Assembly: GCA_026982695.1 (NCBI GenBank)
Contig: JALSGS010000007.1
Location: 62,001-126,000, forward strand
Source: Saprospiraceae bacterium
Lineage (GTDB): Bacteria > Bacteroidota > Bacteroidia > Chitinophagales > Saprospiraceae
Reading direction: 5' to 3'
Length of the DNA stretch: 64,000 nt
The notes under the pieces are model-generated. The model did not search any database. It was not told the origin of the DNA and saw nothing but the letters and a program-made list of their open reading frames with translations. Of the stretch, positions 53,238 to 62,491 are shown piece after piece; the first letter of the stretch is position 1, and every line of letters starts with the position of its first letter. The translations under genes were made by a program, and so were the position numbers.

Positions 53238-54110
53238 ATGAAAAAGTTGCTTTTATTGATTGTCGCATGTACGTGGTATGCACTTAGCTCATCTGCTCAG
53301 GAAGTGGAGTATGGCTTGGCTTCGTACTATGCCGATCGCTTTGAAGGCAAGCCCACTGCTAGTGGCGAACCGTATGATCCGACCAAGATGACAGCTGCGC
53401 ACAAGACATATCCGTTTGGCACGATCATTAGGGTCACGCGCTTGGACAATGGCAAGTCGGTAGAGGTACGCGTGAACGATCGCGGCCCCTACGTAGCAGG
53501 TAGAGTGGTGGACGTATCGCGTGCAGCAGCCAAGCGGCTAGGGCTCATTGAGGTAGGCAGAGCCCGCGTCAAAGTAGAGCTGGTGCGCCTACCAGGCGAG
53601 ACAGCCCGGCGCGTGGAAAAACAGCAGAAGCCCAAGCCGAAGCCCGAACCCAAACAACAAGAGGTGACTACCTACGAGGAGCTCACCTCATCACCAGTCA
53701 ATCCTTCCCCCCGGCCAACTAAGTCCAAAGCGCAGCCCGTTAAGCCGGTCACTTCGACTAATGCGGTTGTGCCCCGAAAGGAGAAAGTGGTTGCCAAGGG
53801 CGGGCTGGTGCGTCAGTTTAAGCCATCGGGATTGTATCGCATTCGGTTAGAGCATCCTGGCCAAACGGGTTTCGGCGTACAGATCGCGTCGCTGACCACT
53901 ACAGAGAGTGTACTCAAACACGTTGCTGAGCTACAAGACAAGTGGTTCGACAACATCTTGCTCGGTATTGAAAACACGCCTACGGGCAAACCCATTTACA
54001 AGATTGTCTTGGGTCCTTTTGCGACGCGTCAAAAAGCAGAGGCCTATAAAGAAAGCCTCAAGAAAAAGTACAAGATAGAGGGTTTTGTAGTCGATCTTCA
54101 GCAATTGTGA
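53238..54110 (+). CDS. RlpA-like septal ring protein with SPOR domain
   Basis: The 290-aa product, from the ATG at 53238, has a signal peptide (MKKLLLLIVACTWYALSSSA). The RlpA double-psi beta-barrel follows (YGLASYYADRFEGKPTASGE ... GTIIRVTRLDNGKSV ... VNDRGPYVAGRVVDVSRAAA) with the catalytic Asp in NDRGPY. A Pro/Lys-rich linker leads to a C-terminal SPOR domain (FGVQIASLTTTESVLKHV). RlpA acts on glycan strands lacking peptide at the septum. Domain order is standard. Confidence 0.88.
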   Translation: MKKLLLLIVACTWYALSSSAQEVEYGLASYYADRFEGKPTASGEPYDPTKMTAAHKTYPFGTIIRVTRLDNGKSVEVRVNDRGPYVAGRVVDVSRAAAKRLGLIEVGRARVKVELVRLPGETARRVEKQQKPKPKPEPKQQEVTTYEELTSSPVNPSPRPTKSKAQPVKPVTSTNAVVPRKEKVVAKGGLVRQFKPSGLYRIRLEHPGQTGFGVQIASLTTTESVLKHVAELQDKWFDNILLGIENTPTGKPIYKIVLGPFATRQKAEAYKESLKKKYKIEGFVVDLQQL

Positions 54111-54149
54111 TGTGACGACACAGCAAATGCACGGTTGGTTATTAGGGGC

Positions 54150-55217
54150 TCAGGCTTTTTTCAAGGTAAAGCCAAAGGTGGAACCTATGCCTACGGTGCT
54201 GCGCACGTTGATCGTCTGTTGGTGTGCTTCGATGATGTGTTTGACGATGGAAAGGCCTAACCCTGAGCCGCCACGTTCGCGCGATCGGCTCTTGTCCACC
54301 CGATAGAAGCGGTCGAAGACGTGGTTGATGTGCTCGGGCGGGATGCCAATGCCGTTGTCGGCTACTTCTACAAGTACCAACGATTCCATGTCGTAGAAGG
54401 CTACCTTTGTATGGCCACCCTCTTTGCCGTACTTGATCGAATTGGAGATGAGATTGATGAGTACTTGACGAATACTTTCTCGGTCGGCCAGCACCTGAAA
54501 GTGTTGGTGAGCGCCTTCTTTGAACAAGAGCTGGATGTGGCGCCGCCGTGCTTTCATTTCCAGCTCTTCAAATACCTCTTCTACTAGCTTTCGAATATTG
54601 AATTGCTGCATGTCGAGGATGAGTTCGCCCGATTCGAGACGTGAGATGGCTTCTAAATCTTCTACGATTGTCAACAGGCGTTCTACGTTTTTCGAAGCGC
54701 GTTCCAGATAGTTGCGGTTGATTTGTGGATCTTCCATTCCACCGTCTATGAGGGTCTCTAAATAACCTTGAATATTAAAAATGGGGGTTTTCAGCTCGTG
54801 CGATACATCACCAATGAAGCGGCGCCGATATTCCTGCCATTTTTTGAGCTCAGCAATTTCCCGTGCCTGAGCATCGGCCCACTGAGTCACTTCTTTCTCT
54901 ACGTCTTCGATGATGGGTGTGTCGATATTAATAGAGCTCTGCTTTTCCTCGGGTGACATCTTGTGTTTGTGTATGCTCTTGTATATGAGCTTGATTTTTC
55001 TGTAAATGTATCGCTTCAGAAAGTTGACAAATACGAAGTAGCTCCAGGCAAATACGAGTAAGGAGGTGTACAACACCACGATCCAGTTGAACAATTGTAT
55101 TTGGAACAGATGAGCTACCAACAACGACAGGCCAAACCCCAAAGTAGTGTAAATGGCACTGGCTACGGCGATTTGTCGAGGTGTGGGGTTTTTGAGTTCG
55201 GGAAAGAGTTTTATCAT
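54150..55217 (-). CDS. Sensor histidine kinase, PhoR-like
   Basis: The 355-aa kinase starts at 55217 (MIKLFPELKNPTPRQ); longer frames to 55361 cross into the upstream regulator. Two TM helices fall at about 16-38 and 43-68. HisKA has the phospho-acceptor His140 in DVSHELKTP; HATPase_c shows NLISNSIKYGKEGG, DNGIGIP and GGSGLGLSIV. It follows the OmpR-type regulator by 37 bp and pairs with it. PhoR-like by domain order; whether it senses phosphate is unproven. Confidence 0.88.
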   Translation of the reverse strand: MIKLFPELKNPTPRQIAVASAIYTTLGFGLSLLVAHLFQIQLFNWIVVLYTSLLVFAWSYFVFVNFLKRYIYRKIKLIYKSIHKHKMSPEEKQSSINIDTPIIEDVEKEVTQWADAQAREIAELKKWQEYRRRFIGDVSHELKTPIFNIQGYLETLIDGGMEDPQINRNYLERASKNVERLLTIVEDLEAISRLESGELILDMQQFNIRKLVEEVFEELEMKARRRHIQLLFKEGAHQHFQVLADRESIRQVLINLISNSIKYGKEGGHTKVAFYDMESLVLVEVADNGIGIPPEHINHVFDRFYRVDKSRSRERGGSGLGLSIVKHIIEAHQQTINVRSTVGIGSTFGFTLKKA

Positions 55218-55254
55218 CGCTTCGGATACGTTTGCAGCAAACAGATGCTGGCCA

Positions 55255-55938
55255 TTAAAAATCAAACTTATAGCCCATGCCTTTGATTGTTTTGATGTAT
55301 TTGTCGCCCAGCTTTTCTCGCAACTTGCGGATGTGTACGTCGATGGTGCGATTGCCCACAATTACTTGTGTGCCCCATATTTTTCGGTAAATTTCGTCGC
55401 GTGAGAACACCTTGCCCGGCTTGCTGGCCAACAACGATAGGAGCTCGAACTCCTTTTTGGCTAAGGTAATTTCTCGATCGCCTTTGAATACCAATACGCG
55501 TTCTTTGTCGATTTTGAGATCGCCAGCTTCTATAATAGGTCTTTCTTCAGGTGCAAGTGCTCGTGTCTTGCGGCGCAACAATGCCTTGATGCGACTGATG
55601 AGCACACGTGGCCGGATGGGCTTGGTGATGTAGTCATCACCCCCTACGTCGAGTGCAGCAATTTGACTGTAATCTTCATTGCGTGCAGTGAGAAAAGCAA
55701 TGAGGGTGTCCTTAAATTGGGGTATTTGGCGCAAGCTCCGACACACTTCTACGCCATCGAGCTTGGGCATCATGATGTCGAGTAGAATGATGTCGGGTTG
55801 AAATTGCTGTGCACGAGCTAGGGCCTCTTCGCCATCTTGTGCTATAGCTACCTCAAAGCCTTCTTTGCGCAGGTTGTACGACAAGAATTCGACGATGTCG
55901 GGCTCATCATCTACTACCAAAATTTTGACTTGCTCCAT
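55255..55938 (-). CDS. Response regulator, OmpR/PhoB family
   Basis: The 227-aa regulator has a receiver domain with phospho-acceptor Asp54 in ILLDIMMPK and switch Lys in DDYITKPIRP, then a winged-helix DNA-binding domain (VFSRDEIYRKIWGTQVIVGN, then IRKLREKLGD). It heads a two-gene operon with the kinase. TAACTTTG at 56018-56025 on the minus strand fits a promoter -7 element. Confidence 0.92.
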   Translation of the reverse strand: MEQVKILVVDDEPDIVEFLSYNLRKEGFEVAIAQDGEEALARAQQFQPDIILLDIMMPKLDGVEVCRSLRQIPQFKDTLIAFLTARNEDYSQIAALDVGGDDYITKPIRPRVLISRIKALLRRKTRALAPEERPIIEAGDLKIDKERVLVFKGDREITLAKKEFELLSLLASKPGKVFSRDEIYRKIWGTQVIVGNRTIDVHIRKLREKLGDKYIKTIKGMGYKFDF

Positions 55939-56017
55939 CTCGTATGTAGTGTTAGTCGGTACAAGGATGTCAGCACTGTATTGCTTAGCAAGGGGTACGG
56001 CTTGCCATTGGTGATGG

Positions 56018-56025
56018 CAAAGTTA
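56018..56025 (-). promoter_or_regulatory. Candidate -7 element of regulator-kinase operon
   Basis: TAACTTTG on the minus strand matches TAnnTTTG and sits 79 bp ahead of the regulator start. No strong -33 TTG was identified. Confidence 0.4.
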
Positions 56026-56086
56026 CGCGCTTCAGGCCTCCATTGCTTTTAAGCTATTGTTAAGCATAAGGTCAAATAGTCTGTTT

Positions 56087-56479
56087 CTACCTTTGGGGTG
56101 GTATGGTTTGTGGTGTGTAGTGTGTGCCTGTGCGAAAACTATCTAGGCGTGCCATCACCTCCCCGTATATTTCGTCGAGCTGTTCGGGTTGTTGGCGCAT
56201 TTGGTCGTAAGTGTATTCGAAGTCTTCTTTGCGCACGCCATGGATGGCAAATATCTGCTCGTAGTACAATATGGCTAGTGAGTCGCGTTTGCTACCATGA
56301 TAGTTTTGGAGGGCTGCTTCTGCCAAATGGGCGTCGGCCAGTACTTTAATCATCACTTCTTTGGGCAGTATTTGGGCTTGTGTTTCTTTTTCTTCTGGAT
56401 TGCAACTCCCAAAAAGGCAGCAACTACAGAGGGTTCCGCCCAACAAGAGTGAGTGTAAAATACTAATTGAGCACTTCAT
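56087..56479 (-). CDS. DUF4296 lipoprotein
   Basis: The 130-aa product has a lipoprotein signal peptide with several Cys residues near LCSCCLFGSC; the last is the likely lipid site. VMIKVLADAHLAEAALQNY is typical of DUF4296, a Bacteroidota family of unknown function. It lies directly behind the SixA-like gene (0 bp gap), so the two are cotranscribed. Confidence 0.8.
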   Translation of the reverse strand: MKCSISILHSLLLGGTLCSCCLFGSCNPEEKETQAQILPKEVMIKVLADAHLAEAALQNYHGSKRDSLAILYYEQIFAIHGVRKEDFEYTYDQMRQQPEQLDEIYGEVMARLDSFRTGTHYTPQTIPPQR

Positions 56480-56977
56480 TTAGGTGAAGTATTGTTTGGG
56501 ATACAAAAACTCAACCATACGGGCATCTGTCTTAGAGAAGTTGCTCCACGTAGTGTGAGGACTGTCAATACGGACGATGCCACAGGTAGGTACATTGGAG
56601 ATGTATGTTTGTGAAAATCGGTTGGCCAGCGCTGTCAATACGGGGTTGTGCCCAAACAGTAGTACTGTGTGGTAGCGGTCGTCGAGCTGGCGCACGTATT
56701 GGAGGACGTCTTCCTCACCGCCGTGATATATGGTGGGCACTACGCGAATGGCCTCAGCGGGATAGTCTAGTGCTTCAGCAAAATATACTGCTGTGCTATA
56801 GGCACGAGTGGCAGGGCTGCTGACCAATAAGTCGGGTTGTACGCCTTTGCCTTTGAGCAGTGAGGCCATGAAGGGCGCATCGCGCCGGCCGCGCTTGTTG
56901 AGTGGGCGTTCCACGTCGCGCAGCTCGGGATAGTCCCAGCTCGATTTGGCATGTCGGATCAGGTAGAGCGTGTTCAT
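56480..56977 (-). CDS. SixA-like histidine phosphatase
   Basis: The 165-aa product has the RHG-type motif LIRHAKSSWDYPELRDVERP with the catalytic His in RHAKS, NKRGRRDAPFMA, the second basic site VSSPATRAYSTA and FGHNPVL. SixA enzymes remove phosphate from phosphohistidine proteins; other small phosphatases of the same fold are possible. Stop and DUF4296 start are contiguous. Confidence 0.88.
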   Translation of the reverse strand: MNTLYLIRHAKSSWDYPELRDVERPLNKRGRRDAPFMASLLKGKGVQPDLLVSSPATRAYSTAVYFAEALDYPAEAIRVVPTIYHGGEEDVLQYVRQLDDRYHTVLLFGHNPVLTALANRFSQTYISNVPTCGIVRIDSPHTTWSNFSKTDARMVEFLYPKQYFT

Positions 56978-57035
56978 ACAGCAAGTTTAGGCAATAATTG
57001 TATGCGATATGCGGTCAAATGGTTGCATACGAGCA

Positions 57036-57068
57036 TAAAAAAAGCCGCCCCGAAAATCAGGACGGCTA
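57036..57068 (-). terminator. Rho-independent terminator of tRNA-His
   Basis: On the minus strand AGCCGTCCTG and CGGGGCGGCT pair with a T-rich loop and are followed by seven T residues. It lies a few bases after the tRNA 3' end. Confidence 0.8.
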
Positions 57069-57072
57069 TACA

Positions 57073-57150
57073 TGGGGTGGATGACCGGATTTGAACCGGC
57101 GACCTCCAGAGCCACAATCTGGCGCTCTAACCAGCTGAGCTACACCCACC
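57073..57150 (-). tRNA. tRNA-His (anticodon GTG)
   Basis: The cloverleaf is complete on the minus strand: G-1, acceptor GTGGGTG/CATCCAC with one G-T pair, D stem GCTC/GAGC, anticodon stem CCAGA/TCTGG around TTGTGGC with GTG, T arm GCCGG-TTCAAAT-CCGGT, discriminator C, and an encoded CCA. The extra 5' G opposite C73 is the identity element of tRNA-His. Confidence 0.96.
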
Positions 57151-57213
57151 GTGTGATCTTACTGATCGTCGAGGTACTTGCTTGGGGAAGCCCCCCCGAC
57201 TTTAAAAGCGCGG

Positions 57214-57244
57214 CAAAGATAAGAAAGTTGCACTTTTGTGCCAA
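57214..57244 (-). promoter_or_regulatory. Promoter of tRNA-His
   Basis: On the minus strand TTG (57244-57242) is followed after 20 nt by TATCTTTG (57221-57214), an exact -33/-7 arrangement. The start would fall about 57 nt before the tRNA. Confidence 0.65.
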
Positions 57245-57291
57245 GTCGGATGGGCAAAATATCGGCTACGTGAGGTGGAGGTAAAGAGTAA

Positions 57292-57335
57292 AGTGCAGCG
57301 CTAGTGCACTAGCACTGCACTTCGCATTTTTTTTT
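57292..57335 (+). terminator. Bidirectional-type hairpin beside T-run
   Basis: AGTGCA (57292-57297) and TGCACT (57316-57321) flank a 14-bp perfect palindrome GCTAGTGCACTAGC. Nine T residues follow on the plus strand at 57327-57335; on the minus strand TTTACTCTTT follows, so it can terminate the lipoprotein gene at 57334-58164. Confidence 0.65.
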
Positions 57336-58164
57336 ACTGTACTTGAGGCGTGTTGTCTGGCTTGAGCGTAAAGACGCGTTCTACGGGGTTGAGTGGGGCA
57401 TCGACGGGTTGGCCGTCCTTATCTAGTAGTGTTAGGCGTATTTTGTTGTCGCCCATGGGTAGGCCTTCGATAAAATAAGGGGCCCACTTGTCCAGTATGG
57501 TCGTGAATTGCCCATCATTTACATCCACTTTCACTTTGTAGCTATCAGGACCTAACTCAGCATTGATGATGTAGAAATCGAGCAAGAGTTTTTTAGTGTC
57601 ATCACCTACATAGGTGCCTTTTGGGCGGCTGTAAAATAACATTGGCCCTTCGATGTCTTCCGCCTTGACTACTGAGCCATCCTTGACCGTAATTTTTTGG
57701 GCCACGTGCGCTTGTGGCGTCTTGAGACTTTCGTGATAGGATCGCGACAGGAACGCCAACATATAGTGTTCGCCATTTTCGATTTCATAGGCAAACTCCG
57801 GTTCGTACTTGGCTGCATAGGGCTTGTTGTCGATGATCAGATGGATGTGTTGCCCTTTGGCCGAGTTGGCACACATGCGCTGAGGTGCGTCGGGAGTTTG
57901 CACGCCCAATTGATAGGACTCACCTCCAATGACAAACTTAAAGGTGCCGTCCTTGTATTCCCACGACTCGATGTGCGCATCGGGAAACTCTTGGCTGGGC
58001 GGCGCTTCGTAAATTTTGATCTGTGCTGTAGGGAAATCTGTTTCCAGTGCAGCGGTACTGGCATCATCTGTGCCTGCTGCAGACTGATCGGTATGGGTGC
58101 CACAGCTCCAAATGAACATGATTGCCATGGCCCACAGGCCAAATAAGTTTTTCATTTGCTTCAT
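57334..58164 (-). CDS. Lipoprotein of unknown function
   Basis: The 276-aa product starts at 58164 (or 58155) with MKQMKNLFGLWAMAIMFIWSC, a lipoprotein signal ending at IWSC; the open frame to 58371 has no such feature. The mature chain has a Ser/Thr/Asp-rich linker, then a beta-rich domain with HIHLIIDNKPYAAKYEPEF and KVDVNDGQFTTILDKWAPYF. No family name is recognised. It is divergent from copA across 259 bp. Confidence 0.65.
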   Translation of the reverse strand: MKQMKNLFGLWAMAIMFIWSCGTHTDQSAAGTDDASTAALETDFPTAQIKIYEAPPSQEFPDAHIESWEYKDGTFKFVIGGESYQLGVQTPDAPQRMCANSAKGQHIHLIIDNKPYAAKYEPEFAYEIENGEHYMLAFLSRSYHESLKTPQAHVAQKITVKDGSVVKAEDIEGPMLFYSRPKGTYVGDDTKKLLLDFYIINAELGPDSYKVKVDVNDGQFTTILDKWAPYFIEGLPMGDNKIRLTLLDKDGQPVDAPLNPVERVFTLKPDNTPQVQ

Positions 58165-58385
58165 GATATGGTCGGTTTTTTGAAAAATACAGTTCAACAA
58201 ATAGGGAACGGAGCAAAACCAAAGGTGCAAATTAGAGTTAATATGGCATTGCACTGTATTGTGAGCTAATGGTCCTATAGCAAATGAGCTTGCCAAGAAA
58301 AACAGTAGCAGATATGAACAAAGGTCGCTAACTGAGCTTTGGATCGCAAATGCTTTTTGCCACCATGGCACATAATTTCGTGCTT

Positions 58386-58393
58386 TATTTTTG
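58386..58393 (+). promoter_or_regulatory. Candidate -7 element of copper ATPase gene
   Basis: TATTTTTG matches TAnnTTTG and lies 31 bp ahead of the ATG at 58424. A -33 TTG is not evident. Confidence 0.3.
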
Positions 58394-58423
58394 CAGCAAC
58401 TTTGATTAAAATTCAGGTGTGTG

Positions 58424-60622
58424 ATGCATCAAACGTCAACAGCGAGCAAAGTGGCATCTTCTTCTGTTGTGCAAAAAAAGGATGCATCTGATGTGTCCTG
58501 GACTGTAGAAGGAATGACATGTGCCAACTGCGCAGCTAATATCAATCGCTATTTGGAGAAAGGAGGCCTTCAGGACGTTCAGGTCAATTTTTCCACTAAA
58601 GAAGTGCGCTTTCGCATCCCTGATGGGCAGCAGATCGACCTGGCTGGCATCGAGTCGGGATTGAGCGAAATGGGCTATCGGGTAGTACACGATGAAGATT
58701 CCGCTGCAAAGCCTTTTTGGACGCTCGAGCGCAAGCTCTTGTTCGGTGCTTTGCTTACCGCACCACTATTGGGCAATCACTTGCTGATGATGGTCGGCCT
58801 ATCTATCGAGGCACTCGATCAGCCTTGGGTGCAGCTTCTGTTGTGTTTGCCCGTGTATGTATTGGGCTTTGTGCATTTTGGGCGCAGTGCTTGGGGTTCT
58901 CTCAAGGGGGGCGTGCCCAATATGGATGTGCTCATTTTTATTGGTAGCACGGCAGCTTTCGTTTACAGCCTTATTGGCACTTTTTGGGGCAACCCAGATT
59001 ACATTTTTTACGAAACGGCTGCCACCATCATCACACTCGTATTGGCGGGCAACTACATGGAGCATAAAGCTGTGCAGCAGACCACCTCAGCCATTATGGA
59101 ACTGAGCAGCTTGCAGGTGGAAAAGGCGCGCAAGCTGATGCCTTCGGGTGCGGTGGTTACACTACTCCACGATGAGGTGCAGGTGGGTGATGTATTGCTG
59201 GTCAATGAAGGAGACCGCATCCCCACGGATGGCGAAGTACTCGAAGGCGAAGTGTTGGTCGATGAGTCGATGCTGACGGGCGAGAGCGTGCCCGTGCTCA
59301 AGCGCCTAGGCGATCGTCTCATCGGTGGTTCAATTGTGGTAGAGGGGCAGCTCAAGATGGTGGCCAAGGCGGTGGGCAAAGACACTGTGCTGGCGCGGAT
59401 GATCGAGCTAGTCAAAACAGCGCAACAGGAAAAACCTTCTATTCAGCGGTTGGCCGATCGCATCAGTGCTGTATTTGTACCAGTAGTAGTGACTATTGCG
59501 GCGCTTACGTTTTTCGGTGGTTGGCTCGTGTTTAGTTTGTCAGCCCCCCAGGCGTTGATGAACGCTATTGCTGTGCTCGTTATTTCTTGCCCTTGCGCCA
59601 TGGGGCTGGCTACACCTACTGCTGTGATGGTAGGCGTGGGCCGTATGGCACGGAGCGGTATACTGGTCAAGGGCGGAGCTACGGTAGAGACCTTTGCGCA
59701 TGTACGTCAACTTGTTTTTGACAAGACTGGTACGCTTACCACTGGTAAGTTTCGCGTGGCTCAGGTGTCTGTATTTGACCACAGGCTTGATGAAGACCAG
59801 GTGCTTAATCTCATCTATCAGCTCGAGCAGCGCAGTAGTCATCCAATTGCCCGCTCATTGGTAGCGGAGCTGGCCCCGCGCGTTTCGGGAAGTAATCACT
59901 TGTTCGAGTGGGTCGATGAACAGCGGGGCTTGGGCTTGGTGGCTAAAGGCACCGACGGACACACCTATCGCTTGGGATCCGCTGCGTTGGTAGCTCAAAG
60001 TGGTAGTAAGCTCCCTGTAGGATACAGCATTTATTTGCTACAGGATGCCACCCTGATTGCTGCTTTGCGCATAGAAGATGAACTGAAGCCCGATGCGATG
60101 TCGGTAGTGCGTTGGCTTAAGGCGCATGATCGCAAACCCATCTTGTTGAGTGGCGATCGCCGAGAAAAGGTCGAAGCCATAGCGCGCCAGCTGGGCATAG
60201 AAGAGTGGTATGCCGAGCAGCTGCCCGAACAGAAACTACAGCTCATTGAGCAGCTTTCTGCACAGCAGCCTACTGCTATGGTGGGCGATGGTATCAACGA
60301 TGCACCTGCATTGGCGCGCGCCACTGTCGGTGTATCCCTTTCTGATGGCTCAAATGCGGCGATTGAGTCGGCACAAATTGTATTGCTCAAAGGCCAACTG
60401 CGTCACTTAGTAAGTGCTATTCAATTAGCTGAGCTTACCTTGCGCACCATCAAGGAAAACCTGTTTTGGGCCTTTGCCTATAACGTAGTGGCTATACCTA
60501 TAGCGGCTATGGGCTATCTCAACCCCATGTGGGGCGCTTTGTTTATGGCTTTTTCTGATGTAGTGGTTATTGGCAACTCAATTCGCTTGCGCAAGCGGAC
60601 ACCGCCGCCGGCGCTGCGCTGA
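58424..60622 (+). CDS. copA: Copper-translocating P-type ATPase
   Basis: The 732-aa pump exports Cu(I). One N-terminal HMA domain holds CANC at residues 33-36. The membrane domain has the metal-site CPC at 389-391, the phosphorylated Asp is in FDKTGTLTTGK (Asp433), and MLTGESVP (actuator) and GDGINDAPALA (hinge) are intact. I prefer ATG at 58424 over GTG at 58421. It may be cotranscribed with the ABC exporter behind it (28 bp). Confidence 0.93.
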   Translation: MHQTSTASKVASSSVVQKKDASDVSWTVEGMTCANCAANINRYLEKGGLQDVQVNFSTKEVRFRIPDGQQIDLAGIESGLSEMGYRVVHDEDSAAKPFWTLERKLLFGALLTAPLLGNHLLMMVGLSIEALDQPWVQLLLCLPVYVLGFVHFGRSAWGSLKGGVPNMDVLIFIGSTAAFVYSLIGTFWGNPDYIFYETAATIITLVLAGNYMEHKAVQQTTSAIMELSSLQVEKARKLMPSGAVVTLLHDEVQVGDVLLVNEGDRIPTDGEVLEGEVLVDESMLTGESVPVLKRLGDRLIGGSIVVEGQLKMVAKAVGKDTVLARMIELVKTAQQEKPSIQRLADRISAVFVPVVVTIAALTFFGGWLVFSLSAPQALMNAIAVLVISCPCAMGLATPTAVMVGVGRMARSGILVKGGATVETFAHVRQLVFDKTGTLTTGKFRVAQVSVFDHRLDEDQVLNLIYQLEQRSSHPIARSLVAELAPRVSGSNHLFEWVDEQRGLGLVAKGTDGHTYRLGSAALVAQSGSKLPVGYSIYLLQDATLIAALRIEDELKPDAMSVVRWLKAHDRKPILLSGDRREKVEAIARQLGIEEWYAEQLPEQKLQLIEQLSAQQPTAMVGDGINDAPALARATVGVSLSDGSNAAIESAQIVLLKGQLRHLVSAIQLAELTLRTIKENLFWAFAYNVVAIPIAAMGYLNPMWGALFMAFSDVVVIGNSIRLRKRTPPPALR

Positions 60623-60650
60623 TGATATAGCACGCCTCTTTTACACTTAA

Positions 60651-62471
60651 ATGGAGAGACTAAACACCATGGGAAGGAGAAAACATTTTGATGGAAAAGA
60701 CCAACCTTTGGGGCTATTGACAAAAGACAAACTGCGTCAAGCCTTGTACATGTTCCAGTTTGTACGGCCTTATCGTTGGTCGCTAATCATCGGCTTGGTA
60801 CTGTTGTTTTTGTCCAGCTTGGTGTTTATGGCTTTCCCCTATCTGTCGGGGCTGATGATCGATATAGCTCAGGGCAAATCCAAGTTCGAATGGACATTGG
60901 CCGATGCAGGACTGATATTACTTTTAGTATTGCTCGTACAGGGGGGAATTTCCTATAGTCGGGTGATGCTCTTTTCGCGGGTCAGTGAGCTGGGTATTGC
61001 CGATGTGCGCAAGGCTGTATTTAGCAAGTTGATCACCATGCCGATGGTGTTTTTCGAAAAATCGCGTACGGGGGAGTTGGTTAGTCGCCTCACTTCTGAT
61101 GTAGAGCGCTTGTACAACGCTTTTTCTATCACTTTGGCCGAGTTTATCCGGCAGATTATCATTCTCCTTTCAGGTATTGTTTTCTTGGCATTGACCACGC
61201 CGCGTCTGGCACTGATTATGCTGGCTACTTTTCCCGTTATTGTGGTATTAGCCATGGTATTTGGTCGGTTCATTCGTCGCTTGAGTCGGGAGCGGCAAAA
61301 GGAATTGGCGCAGGCCAACAATATTGTGAGTGAGGCCATGCAAGCCATCCAGGCGGTGAAGGCATTTACCAATGAGTGGTACGAAACGCTGCGTTATGGC
61401 AAGACGATTGATCGGGTAGTACGTGTTTCTCTGCGCTATGCCCATGGACGTGCGCTTTTTGGAGTGTTTATCATTACGGTGTTATTTGGCGGCTTGTTCT
61501 TTATCATATGGGAAGGGGCACGCATGCTGCAGCATGGTGAAATCACGGCTGGCCAACTGGTGTCTTTTGTTTCCTATACGGCGATTATCGGTGGGGCTAT
61601 AGCCGGCTTGGGCAACTTTTATACGGAGTTGCTGGGCGCCATTGGCGCTACTGAGCGCATTCGGGAAATCTTACAAGCAGAGGGCGAAGTAGCCCTTAAA
61701 CGGCCCAGCGCACAACCCCAGATCCAGTTGCAGGGCCGTATTGCTTACGAGCAGGTGCACTTTCGCTATCCCACGCGTCCCGATGTGGAAGTGTTAAAAG
61801 GCATCAGCTTTCAAGTGGAGGCCGGACAGAAAGTGGCGCTAGTAGGCCCTTCGGGAGCGGGCAAATCGACCATTGTCCAGTTGTTGCTGAAGTTTCATAA
61901 ACCTACGCAAGGGGTAATTCGCGTCGATGGGCACGACATTTTCTCCATCGATACTACCGAATATCGGCGCCATATTGCCATTGTGCCACAGGAGGTATTG
62001 CTTTTTGGCGGCACCATTCGGGAAAACATCCAATATGGGCGCCCTGATGCGACGGAAGGGGAAATTGTGGAGGCGGCCAAAAAAGCCAACGCATGGGAAT
62101 TTATTTCCCACTTTCCTGATGGCCTGGATACCATTGTAGGAGAGCGGGGCGTGAAACTGTCTGGAGGGCAACGCCAGCGCATTGCCATTGCGCGTGCTAT
62201 TTTGAAAGATCCTGCGATCTTGTTGCTCGACGAGGCCACCTCTTCATTGGATGCCGAGTCGGAAAAGGTCGTACAAGAAGCGCTCAACAATCTCATGCAG
62301 GGGCGTACCAGCATCATCATTGCGCACAGGTTGGCTACCATTCGCGAAGCGGATCAAATTTTTGTCATCGACGATGGGCGCATCGTCGAGCAAGGTACGC
62401 ACGAGTCGCTTGCGCAAATACCCAATGGCATGTACAACTCACTTGCCCGATTGCAATTCGAGTCGGTGTAG
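60651..62471 (+). CDS. MsbA-like ABC exporter (permease-ATPase)
   Basis: The 606-aa half-transporter carries a six-helix permease (about 35-325) and an ATPase domain with Walker A GPSGAGKST, Q-loop PQEVLLFGG, signature LSGGQRQRIAIARA and Walker B ILLLDEATSSLD. It would work as a homodimer. MsbA-type members flip lipid A core or other lipids; multidrug export is the alternative. Substrate is not fixed. It starts 28 bp after copA on the same strand. Confidence 0.9.
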   Translation: MERLNTMGRRKHFDGKDQPLGLLTKDKLRQALYMFQFVRPYRWSLIIGLVLLFLSSLVFMAFPYLSGLMIDIAQGKSKFEWTLADAGLILLLVLLVQGGISYSRVMLFSRVSELGIADVRKAVFSKLITMPMVFFEKSRTGELVSRLTSDVERLYNAFSITLAEFIRQIIILLSGIVFLALTTPRLALIMLATFPVIVVLAMVFGRFIRRLSRERQKELAQANNIVSEAMQAIQAVKAFTNEWYETLRYGKTIDRVVRVSLRYAHGRALFGVFIITVLFGGLFFIIWEGARMLQHGEITAGQLVSFVSYTAIIGGAIAGLGNFYTELLGAIGATERIREILQAEGEVALKRPSAQPQIQLQGRIAYEQVHFRYPTRPDVEVLKGISFQVEAGQKVALVGPSGAGKSTIVQLLLKFHKPTQGVIRVDGHDIFSIDTTEYRRHIAIVPQEVLLFGGTIRENIQYGRPDATEGEIVEAAKKANAWEFISHFPDGLDTIVGERGVKLSGGQRQRIAIARAILKDPAILLLDEATSSLDAESEKVVQEALNNLMQGRTSIIIAHRLATIREADQIFVIDDGRIVEQGTHESLAQIPNGMYNSLARLQFESV

Positions 62472-62491
62472 AAAATATTTGGATAGCTGTC